Below, one piece after another: positions 1 through 5,873 of a DNA stretch of 8,167 nt. The DNA is from Bacteroidota bacterium (GTDB lineage: Bacteria > Bacteroidota > Bacteroidia > Chitinophagales > Chitinophagaceae), in the NCBI GenBank assembly GCA_023386395.1, contig JAEWJV010000320.1:1-8167 (forward strand). Reading direction: 5' to 3'. The notes beneath the pieces were generated by a model that was not told where the DNA came from, made no database searches, and saw only the letters and a program-made list of their open reading frames with translations. Position 1 is the stretch's first letter. Each line of letters opens with the position of its first letter. A program made the translations under genes and the position numbers.

Positions 1-1362
1 GCACAGGTCATCTACGAGTGCCACAAAATCGGTCACCTGCTGTTCATCCAAACCCTGGCAAGGCTCATCAAGAATTAATAATGGCGGATTTTTTACGAGT
101 GCCCTTGCCAGCAACGCCAGCCGCTGCTGGCTGGTGGAAATAGTATGTAATTGCTGCTGTGCTTTTGCTCCAATGTTTAAAAAACTCAACCATTCTTCCA
201 CAATATGCTGCTGTTCTTCATTAAGCTTTTTGTAAACACCAATTGTATCAAAAAAACCTGATGCAATTGTATTATATACGGAAATGGTTTTGTCGTAATA
301 CCAATGCAATTCAGGCGACACAAAACCTATTTTTCTTTTAATATCCCAGATACTTTCGCCGCTGCCGCGCTTCTTATCAAACAAAAAAACTTTGTTAGAA
401 TACGCCTGCGGATGATCACCGGTTATTAAGCTTGTCAGCGTTGATTTGCCTGCACCATTCACACCTTTCAACAGCCATTTTTCACCACGGTTAATTTGCC
501 AGTTAATTTTATCGAGGATCTTCTTTTCACCATAAGCAACAGATACATTTTCCAGTTTAACCGCAACATTGAATTCAACTGTTGTTTGCCGCACCGGCAC
601 TTTTCCATTGAATGGTGCATGATGCGCAGTAAGTGATGAATGAAGTTTTGTGAAATCTTCAATTTTTTCAAAGCATTTCAAACTGCCTTTTTCGAGTGCT
701 GCAATATGCGTTATGCATGATGGCGCATCTTCAACATCTGCAATAACAATGATGGTAGAAGATTTGGCTTTTTCATCAATAATATTTCTTAAAATCCTGC
801 GGCTGTAAATATCCAGGCCAATGAACGGTGTTTCAAAAATAAAAACATCAGCATCCTGCAAAAAAGCTTTGATCAGCTGGAAACGTTTATGCTCGCCACT
901 TGAAAGATGCAGCAAAGCATCATGCCTACGATGATGCAACTGAAGTTGGGTAAGCAGTGCATCAATTTTGATTGCATCATTTGATACTTTCAATAATTCA
1001 TCCAGCACAGTTAAAGCATCATTGCTTTCAAAACTGTTATAGCGCTGCTGGTAATAAAAATCGCTGGTGTTAGATAACGTTTTGAAAAAGTAATGTTGTT
1101 CAACAAAAATTATCTCCGGCTTATTACCGGCAAACTCAACAGTGCCTTTATAAAAAATTTTATTGGCTAATGCTTTTGCCAACATGGTTTTGCCACTGCC
1201 GGAATTTCCTGTAATTAATAAATGTTCATCTCTATTTAAGTCAAATGAAACACCGTTCAGGCCCCCATCTCCTAATGAAGAGCATAAACCTGAAACTTTT
1301 AAAACAACGCTTGATGAAAGGCTGTCAAAATCTTTCGCTATATGTGTATTTGCATTTTCCAA
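1..1362 (-). CDS. Tandem-domain ABC ATPase, ModF/PhrA type (3' end outside window)
   Basis: An open frame of 454 codons runs from a TTG at 1360-1362 to the left edge without a stop. It encodes two ABC nucleotide-binding domains and no membrane segment, so the product is probably a cytosolic ATPase of the ModF/PhrA type; its substrate or partner is unknown. Domain 1 has Walker A GNSGSGKT (52-59), Q-loop Q89, signature LSSGEHKR (153-160) and a degraded Walker B, FIFETPFIGLD (174-184). Domain 2 has Walker A GVNGAGKS (300-307), VSPELH in the Q-loop region (348-353), signature ISTSQQR (408-414) and an intact Walker B, LLILDEPCQGLD (428-439). The frame is cut before the second H-loop, so roughly 30-45 residues are missing. 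No ATG occurs in frame before residue 60, and the frame is closed upstream by the leuD stop, so TTG, 27 bases after leuD, is the best start. The spacing suggests co-transcription with leuD. The family call is firm; the start is uncertain. Confidence 0.85.
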   Translation of the reverse strand, partial: MENANTHIAKDFDSLSSSVVLKVSGLCSSLGDGGLNGVSFDLNRDEHLLITGNSGSGKTMLAKALANKIFYKGTVEFAGNKPEIIFVEQHYFFKTLSNTSDFYYQQRYNSFESNDALTVLDELLKVSNDAIKIDALLTQLQLHHRRHDALLHLSSGEHKRFQLIKAFLQDADVFIFETPFIGLDIYSRRILRNIIDEKAKSSTIIVIADVEDAPSCITHIAALEKGSLKCFEKIEDFTKLHSSLTAHHAPFNGKVPVRQTTVEFNVAVKLENVSVAYGEKKILDKINWQINRGEKWLLKGVNGAGKSTLTSLITGDHPQAYSNKVFLFDKKRGSGESIWDIKRKIGFVSPELHWYYDKTISVYNTIASGFFDTIGVYKKLNEEQQHIVEEWLSFLNIGAKAQQQLHTISTSQQRLALLARALVKNPPLLILDEPCQGLDEQQVTDFVALVDDLC

Positions 1363-1389
1363 TTTGCTTACGTTGTATAAATAACTTCT

Positions 1390-2013
1390 TTAGGAATGGG
1401 GCTTTGCTTCAAATTCTTCTATTTCACTTTTCATGCTGAGTAAATAATCAATATCATCATAACCATTCAATAAACATGTTTTCTTGTAATTGTTTATTTC
1501 AAAACTTTCCATTGGGTTTTCAGCAAATGGAAGCGTGGATGTATTGTTTAAAATGGTAATAGTTTGATCGGGCAGGTTTACTTCCAGTTCTGTTGATTTA
1601 TCGAACAACACGGCGGTAAAAATTTTCTGCAGAAAATTTTCACTTACAACTACCGGCAGTAAAAAATTATTGAGCGCATTGTTCCGGAAAATATCGGCGA
1701 AGAAACTGCTTACCACTACATCAAAACCATAATCTTTAATAGCCCATGCCGCATGTTCCCTTGACGAGCCGCAACCAAAATTTTTGGCAGCTACTAAAAT
1801 CTTTCCTTTATACAAAGGCTCGTTTAAAACAAAATCTTTTTTAGGTTTTGATTCATCATCGTTTTCATAACGCCAGTCGCGGAAAAGATTTTTACCAAAT
1901 CCATCGCGGCTGGTGGCCTTTAAAAAACGTGCAGGAATTATCTGGTCTGTATCAACGTTTTCAATATTGAGTGGAACTACCGTTGACTTAATTATATTTA
2001 TTTGCTTGCTCAT
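1390..2013 (-). CDS. leuD: 3-isopropylmalate dehydratase small subunit (isopropylmalate isomerase)
   Basis: This is the swivel-domain subunit that joins LeuC to form the cytosolic enzyme interconverting 2-isopropylmalate and 3-isopropylmalate in leucine synthesis. The 207 residues match the usual bacterial LeuD length of about 200. Diagnostic segments are [12 protein letters not shown] (19-30), [14 protein letters not shown] (78-91), [16 protein letters not shown] (105-120) and the C-terminal [12 protein letters not shown] (181-192). The ATG start gives a normal N-terminus ([24 protein letters not shown]). The gene follows the methyltransferase by 76 bases, and the ABC ATPase follows it by 27 bases. 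In many bacteria leuC and leuD are adjacent; here a methyltransferase separates them. The identification is secure. Confidence 0.97.
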   Translation of the reverse strand: MSKQINIIKSTVVPLNIENVDTDQIIPARFLKATSRDGFGKNLFRDWRYENDDESKPKKDFVLNEPLYKGKILVAAKNFGCGSSREHAAWAIKDYGFDVVVSSFFADIFRNNALNNFLLPVVVSENFLQKIFTAVLFDKSTELEVNLPDQTITILNNTSTLPFAENPMESFEINNYKKTCLLNGYDDIDYLLSMKSEIEEFEAKPHS

Positions 2014-2029
2014 GTAATATTTGCTTTAC

Positions 2030-2042
2030 AAGTCGGCGACTT
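2030..2042. repeat. Short palindrome AAGTCGGCGACTT between the methyltransferase and leuD
   Basis: The 13 bases form two 5-base arms, AAGTC and GACTT, around a GGC centre. It lies in the 76-base gap just upstream of the leuD start. As RNA it would be a small hairpin with a three-base loop; no T-run follows it on either strand, so it is not a terminator. It resembles short dispersed palindromes that I recall from intergenic regions of related genomes, but only one copy is visible here, so repeat status is an inference. Confidence 0.35.
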
Positions 2043-2089
2043 CGCAGAGCGCTTTAAAAATTTTTTAATCCTTAATCTTAAATCCATGT

Positions 2090-2896
2090 TCAGGCTTTCA
2101 CTGCCTTTATCCTTAACCTTTTATAATCTGCATACCATTTGCCGTTTTCATAATTGGTTTCTTTTAAAATGGCAACGGCTTTATCAATTACTATTTCAAT
2201 CTTTTCTGATGGAATGAGTTTGAAAAAAGCCTGGCAAAACTGAACGATCCAGTTCTTCATGCCATCTTCGCCCACCAGTTCTGTCGGCCTGTTGAACTGA
2301 ACAATATTTGAAACTGTGAAACCAACCTTTTCAAGCATTGTTGCCTGTTCTCCTGCAGAGGAAAAATAATTCACCTGTATGTTAGAATTCAATTCAAACC
2401 CTTCTTCATTCAACGCTTCTTTTATGGCCTGGTGAATACTTTCAATATTATGTTTGGCGCCCATTTCATACACGAAGCGGCCGCCATCTTTCAAGCTATC
2501 ATAAACACATTGCAAAACATTTTGCTGGTCTTTTATCCAATGAAATGTAGCGTTTGAAAAACCCGCATCAAACTTTGAGGCAAAGCTGAAATTGCTTGCA
2601 TCTTTTACAAGAAATTCAATATCGCTATACGCCTGCTTTGCTTTGGCAATCATTTCCGGCGAGGCATCTATGCCGGTAACAATAGCGCCGCTCTCTGCTA
2701 TTTTATGCGTTAATGTTCCGGTGCCGCAGCCAACATCCAAAATATGCTCGTTTTTTTGCGGTGCCAGCCAACCCATCACATCTTCGCCATACTTTGCAAC
2801 AAAGGCATGTTTGTTATCGTATAAATTAGCGTCCCATACCCCAGCCCCTGAGGGGGAGTATTGTAATTGCGTTTTATTGTTTGTATCAAACGTCAT
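2090..2896 (-). CDS. Class I SAM-dependent methyltransferase, trans-aconitate methyltransferase-like
   Basis: A Rossmann-fold methyltransferase of 268 residues from the ATG at 2894-2896. It shows motif I ILDVGCGTG (52-60), the acidic ribose-binding residue D77 in GIDAS, KDAS (98-101) in the motif II region, SNATFHWIKD (114-123) and LKDGGRFVYEMG (135-146). The W-(D/N)-A-x-LYD start of the core (21-27), followed by HxFV and a conserved YGED, together with the FHWI segment, resemble Tam-like enzymes that esterify tricarboxylic acids; the substrate here is not proven. A frame extension to a TTG at 2909-2911 is possible but less likely. Residues 13-21 (YSPSGAGVW) come from a GC-rich repeat that lengthens the N-terminus compared with what I expect of the family. 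The gene follows leuC by 58 bases and precedes leuD by 76, so it is probably in the leucine operon. It could act on an isopropylmalate intermediate, or be an unrelated passenger. Confidence 0.88.
   Translation of the reverse strand: MTFDTNNKTQLQYSPSGAGVWDANLYDNKHAFVAKYGEDVMGWLAPQKNEHILDVGCGTGTLTHKIAESGAIVTGIDASPEMIAKAKQAYSDIEFLVKDASNFSFASKFDAGFSNATFHWIKDQQNVLQCVYDSLKDGGRFVYEMGAKHNIESIHQAIKEALNEEGFELNSNIQVNYFSSAGEQATMLEKVGFTVSNIVQFNRPTELVGEDGMKNWIVQFCQAFFKLIPSEKIEIVIDKAVAILKETNYENGKWYADYKRLRIKAVKA
2832..2860 (-). repeat. GC-rich palindromic repeat, copy 1, in frame within the methyltransferase gene
   Basis: The plus strand holds the palindrome CCCCTGAGGGG (2845-2855), flanked by further C- and G-runs. 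On the coding strand it reads ACTCCCCCTCAGGGG, then CTGGGG and TATGGG. It encodes residues 13-21 of the methyltransferase (YSPSGAGVW), just before the conserved WDANLYD core. It shares an ACTyCC...TCAGGGG...GGGG.A.GGG pattern with the copy inside leuC. The composition is sharply more GC-rich than the surrounding AT-rich codons. Two related copies in one window argue for a dispersed element; the family name and genome copy number cannot be determined from here. Confidence 0.65.
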
Positions 2897-2954
2897 ATTC
2901 AAATTATTCAAGTCAGAGCATATCCTGCTAATTCTATAATCCTATAAATGAAAA

Positions 2955-4412
2955 TTAAGACATCAACTCCCTCACATCTGTTACTTCGCCTGTTATAGCT
3001 GCTGCTGCTGCGGTTAAGGGGCTTGCCAGGAATGTTCTCGCATTTGGCCCTTGCCTTCCTTCAAAATTTCTGTTGCTGGTTGAGATGCAATATTTGCCCG
3101 CGGGAATTTTATCTTCATTCATACCCAAACAGGCCGAGCAACCCGGCTGCCGCAGCATAAATCCTGCTTCTTCAAAAATTTTATTGATGCCTTCTTCCAA
3201 CGCCTGCTTTTCCACCTGTTTGCTGCCCGGCACGATCCATACTTCCACATCTTTTGCTTTTTGTTTGCCTTTTACAAAACCGGCTACCATTCTTAAATCT
3301 TCAATACGGGCGTTTGTGCAACTGCCTATAAAAACATAATCAACTTTTTTGCCTTTCATTTTGGCGCCGGGCTCAATTCCCATGTAATGCAAACTCTTTT
3401 CATAAGAAGGTTTGTCCCTTACATCTATCTCGGATAAATCAGGTACGTGGCCGGTGATGCCAATACCCATGCCCGGGTTAGTGCCATAAGTTATCATCGG
3501 TTCAATATCTTCTGCTTTAATGTTAAGCTCTGTATCAAATTTTGCATCGGCATCGCTGTATAAAGTTTGCCAGTAAGCCAAAGCCTTATCCCAGGCTTCA
3601 CCCTGCGGTGCAAATTTCCTGCCCTTTACATAACTGAAAGTTGTTTCATCGGGGGCTATCATGCCGCAGCGGGCGCCCATTTCAATGCTCATATTACAAA
3701 TGGTCATACGTGCCTCCATTGATAAATTGCGGATGGCTGAGCCTGCATATTCCACCGCATAACCGGTAGCGCCGCTGGCAGAGATTTTTGAAATGATATA
3801 TAGAATGATATCTTTTGAAACCACGCCTTTATTCAATCTGCCTTCCACATTAATGCGCATGAGTTTTGGCTTGCTCTGCATTAAGCATTGCGTAGCCAAA
3901 ACCATTTCCACTTCACTGGTGCCAATGCCAAAAGCAATCGTGCCAAATGCACCGTGTGTTGAAGTATGGCTGTCGCCGCAAACGATGGTCATGCCAGGTT
4001 GTGTAACACCGAGTTCGGGACCGATGATGTGAACAATGCCCTGGTAAGGATGGCCCAAACCATATAATTCAATGCCGAATTTTTCGCAATTCTGTTTTAA
4101 AGTTTCTACCTGCTTTCTTGATAATTCTTCGCGAATGGGAAGATGCTGGTTAAGCGTTGGTACATTATGATCGGCAGTAGCCACTACCTGCTGCGGCCGG
4201 AATACCTGCAGGTTCCTGTTTTCCAAACCTTTGAACGCCTGCGGGCTGGTTACTTCGTGAATGAAGTGTTTATCGATGTATAAAACTGAAGGGCCACCTT
4301 CAATTTGCTTTATAACATGTTTTTCCCAGATTTTTTCGAATAAAGTCTTGCCCTTGCCCCCTTCCCCCTGAGGGAAGTTATCAGCACCCATATTACTGTT
4401 CTCTGAAGTCAT
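2955..4412 (-). CDS. leuC: 3-isopropylmalate dehydratase large subunit (isopropylmalate isomerase)
   Basis: LeuC is the aconitase-family subunit carrying the [4Fe-4S] cluster; with LeuD it converts 2-isopropylmalate to 3-isopropylmalate. Visible landmarks are TADHNVPT (79-86), [12 protein letters not shown] (146-157), the cluster cysteines C365 in [12 protein letters not shown]425 and C428 in [10 protein letters not shown], and [10 protein letters not shown] (446-455). All three ligands are present, so the enzyme should be active. The total of 485 residues is slightly long for bacterial LeuC. The excess is at the N-terminus: family proteins usually begin close to the KTLFEKIW segment, here at residue 22. 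The roughly 20 preceding residues, including [11 protein letters not shown], are encoded by a GC-rich repeat. The ATG at 4410-4412 is used; a second ATG at 4389-4391 would still include the repeat. The gene lies 116 bases after leuA and 58 bases before the methyltransferase. Confidence 0.97.
   Translation of the reverse strand: MTSENSNMGADNFPQGEGGKGKTLFEKIWEKHVIKQIEGGPSVLYIDKHFIHEVTSPQAFKGLENRNLQVFRPQQVVATADHNVPTLNQHLPIREELSRKQVETLKQNCEKFGIELYGLGHPYQGIVHIIGPELGVTQPGMTIVCGDSHTSTHGAFGTIAFGIGTSEVEMVLATQCLMQSKPKLMRINVEGRLNKGVVSKDIILYIISKISASGATGYAVEYAGSAIRNLSMEARMTICNMSIEMGARCGMIAPDETTFSYVKGRKFAPQGEAWDKALAYWQTLYSDADAKFDTELNIKAEDIEPMITYGTNPGMGIGITGHVPDLSEIDVRDKPSYEKSLHYMGIEPGAKMKGKKVDYVFIGSCTNARIEDLRMVAGFVKGKQKAKDVEVWIVPGSKQVEKQALEEGINKIFEEAGFMLRQPGCSACLGMNEDKIPAGKYCISTSNRNFEGRQGPNARTFLASPLTAAAAAITGEVTDVRELMS
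4350..4379 (-). repeat. GC-rich palindromic repeat, copy 2, in frame within leuC
   Basis: The plus strand has a perfect 6-base stem, CTTCCC (4361-4366) and GGGAAG (4372-4377), around CCTGA. More C-rich sequence lies on its left (4351-4361). The coding strand reads ACTTCCCTCAGGGGG, then AAGGGGG and CAAGGGC. It encodes residues 12-21 of LeuC ([10 protein letters not shown]), immediately before the normal family start region KTLFEKIW. The order of motifs matches copy 1 in the methyltransferase gene, with small differences inside the palindrome. It keeps the reading frame open in an essential biosynthetic gene. Confidence 0.65.
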
Positions 4413-4477
4413 TATTTTTTGCTATTGAATATTTTTTTAGAAGATAATTGCTGCCATAATTGTTACAGTACAAGGGA

Positions 4478-4518
4478 GTGACACAACAAAGCTTCATTGA
4501 AAAACTGTTGCCTGTCAC
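4478..4518. repeat. Imperfect 41-base inverted repeat between leuA and leuC
   Basis: The arms are GTGACA+CAACA (4478-4488) and TGTTG+CC+TGTCAC (4506-4518), giving 11 base pairs with a two-base CC/GG bulge and a 17-base loop. On the transcribed minus strand it comes 10 bases after the leuA stop and is preceded by a run of eight U (4519-4526). No U-run follows it, so it does not have the form of an intrinsic terminator for leuA. It may be an mRNA processing or stabilising hairpin between leuA and leuC, or an operator for a dimeric regulator; the sequence does not decide between these. An AAGCTTTG on the minus strand inside the loop is one mismatch from the Bacteroidota -7 element, so an internal promoter is also possible. 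Confidence 0.6.
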
Positions 4519-4528
4519 AAAAAAAATC

Positions 4529-5695
4529 CTAAGAAACAGCCTCCGGCTGATACGCTTTAGCCAATTCATGCAAATCGTCGTCTTTCACTTCTTTCTTTTT
4601 ATCGGCTACGGCCAAAAACTGTTGGTATAATACATCAATATCATTGCGATTAAAACTATAACCGATTTTCTGGAAGCGATGCGCCAAAGCACTTCTGCCG
4701 CTGCGCGCCGTGAGCACAATTTTGCTGCCATCGGCACCCACATCTTCCGGCCTGATGATTTCATATGTACTATTATCTTTTAAGAAACCATCCTGGTGAA
4801 TACCGCTTGAATGCGCAAATGCATTGGCGCCTACAATGGCTTTATTCGGCTGAACCGGCATGCGCATAGTATCGCTTACCAGGCGGCTAAGCGGGTTAAG
4901 CTTTTCTGTTTTAATGTTAGTATAAAAACCGAGGTAAGCATGCTGTTTTAAAACCATTACCACTTCTTCGAGCGAAGTATTGCCGGCGCGTTCGCCCAGT
5001 CCGTTGATGGTGCATTCTATTTGCCCGGCTCCGGCTATAACGCCTGCAATGGAATTGGCGGTTGCCAGCCCAAGGTCATTATGGCAATGGCAGGAAATAG
5101 TGGCCTTATCAATATTGGGAACGTTATTTACGAGGTAGGCAATTTTTTCGCCGTATTGATGGGGAAGGCAATAACCGGTTGTATCAGGAATATTCACCAC
5201 GGTGGCGCCTGCCGCAATGACCGCTTCTATTACTTTGGCAAGAAAACCGTTTTCGGTACGGCCCGCATCTTCTGCATAAAACTCCACATCATCCACCCAA
5301 CTTTTAGCCCATTTAACCGCCTGAACGGCACGCTGCAGAATCTCTTCCCGGGTAGCATTGAATTTTGATTTGATATGAGAATCTGAAGTACCAATGCCTG
5401 TGTGTATGCGTGGGCGTTTTGCATATTTCAGCGCCTCACCGGCTGCGTTTATATCTTTTTCTACTGCACGGCTAAGGCCGCAAACGGTAGCATTTTTAAT
5501 AACCTTGGAAATTTCTTCCACCGAAGCAAAATCGCCGGGACTGGAAATAGGAAAACCAGCCTCAATTATATCAACACCCAAACCTTCAAGAGCCAGTGCA
5601 AGCTGTATTTTTTCTTTTGTATTGAGTTTACAGCCTGGCACCTGTTCGCCATCTCTTAAAGTGGTGTCGAAAATGTCAATCTTTTTTGTTTGCAT
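4529..5695 (-). CDS. leuA: 2-isopropylmalate synthase, short form lacking the C-terminal regulatory domain
   Basis: LeuA catalyses the first committed step of leucine synthesis: acetyl-CoA plus 2-oxoisovalerate gives 2-isopropylmalate. The protein is a HMGL-like TIM barrel with DTTLRDGEQ (10-18; R14 and D15 catalytic/metal), the metal site HCHND (203-207), NGLGERAGN (231-239), and the LeuA-type linker segments [13 protein letters not shown] (294-306) and [10 protein letters not shown] (328-337). The ATG at 5693-5695 starts at [18 protein letters not shown], which fits the family; an upstream in-frame TTG at 5744-5746 would add 17 poorly conserved residues. At 388 residues it stops after the linker subdomain and lacks the roughly 120-residue C-terminal domain that binds leucine in E. 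coli-type LeuA. A homocitrate or citramalate synthase is the main alternative, but the leuC and leuD neighbours favour LeuA. It is the first gene of the minus-strand cluster. Confidence 0.94.
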   Translation of the reverse strand: MQTKKIDIFDTTLRDGEQVPGCKLNTKEKIQLALALEGLGVDIIEAGFPISSPGDFASVEEISKVIKNATVCGLSRAVEKDINAAGEALKYAKRPRIHTGIGTSDSHIKSKFNATREEILQRAVQAVKWAKSWVDDVEFYAEDAGRTENGFLAKVIEAVIAAGATVVNIPDTTGYCLPHQYGEKIAYLVNNVPNIDKATISCHCHNDLGLATANSIAGVIAGAGQIECTINGLGERAGNTSLEEVVMVLKQHAYLGFYTNIKTEKLNPLSRLVSDTMRMPVQPNKAIVGANAFAHSSGIHQDGFLKDNSTYEIIRPEDVGADGSKIVLTARSGRSALAHRFQKIGYSFNRNDIDVLYQQFLAVADKKKEVKDDDLHELAKAYQPEAVS

Positions 5696-5743
5696 AGATT
5701 TTTGATTTTGCGGTATGTTGTTATGAACAACTGTTAGTAATAT

Positions 5744-5751
5744 CAAGAGTA
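5744..5751 (-). promoter_or_regulatory. Possible -7 element of the leu operon promoter
   Basis: On the minus strand the sequence TACTCTTG matches the Bacteroidota -7 consensus TAnnTTTG at five of six fixed positions. Transcription would begin about 43 bases before the leuA ATG. I see no clear TTG element about 20 bases further upstream, so support is limited. If right, it argues against the TTG start at 5744-5746, which would lie inside the promoter. Confidence 0.3.
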
Positions 5752-5821
5752 TATAAAGTTAAACATATTACATTTCCCTTAAAATGAATATGAAGGTGCT
5801 TTTACGGTTATAAATAACCTG

Positions 5822-5829
5822 TAATTTTG
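5822..5829 (+). promoter_or_regulatory. -7 promoter element for the TPR-like gene
   Basis: TAATTTTG is a perfect match to the Bacteroidota -7 consensus TAnnTTTG. It lies 44 bases before the ATG at 5874, which would give a 5' leader of about 35-40 bases. The -33 region is AT-rich with CTTTTA near 5799-5804 rather than a clear TTTG. Position in the divergent region and orientation both fit the downstream gene. Confidence 0.5.
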
Positions 5830-5873
5830 CTGAAAACCTTTACAGATAAGTATTTGCGCAAATTTTATTTACG

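Noticed and set aside
468..671. A 67-codon minus-strand frame inside the ABC ATPase region
   Set aside because: It is in a different frame from the ABC protein, whose frame is open across the whole region with both sets of Walker motifs.
1253..1285. G-rich stretch (GGAGATGGGGGCC on the minus strand) near the start of the ABC gene, possibly a third repeat copy
   Set aside because: Only about half of the positions match the other copies and the palindrome is absent. The encoded segment has the normal length for the first strands of an ABC domain, so no insertion is needed.
2897..2911. Extended methyltransferase start at TTG 2909-2911
   Set aside because: An ATG lies five codons downstream, and neither start changes the domain content. 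ATG is the simpler choice.
4478..4526. Intrinsic terminator after leuA
   Set aside because: On the leuA strand the U-run precedes the stem and no U-run follows. On the other strand the stem is followed by A residues, not T.
5021..5705. Open frames on the plus strand opposite leuA, and similar ones opposite leuC, the methyltransferase and the ABC gene
   Set aside because: They lie wholly or almost wholly antisense to strongly conserved genes, show no domain features and are explained as shadows of those genes.
5696..5746. Extended leuA start at TTG 5744-5746
   Set aside because: It adds 17 residues ([10 protein letters not shown]...) without family support, while ATG at 5693-5695 begins directly at [18 protein letters not shown].
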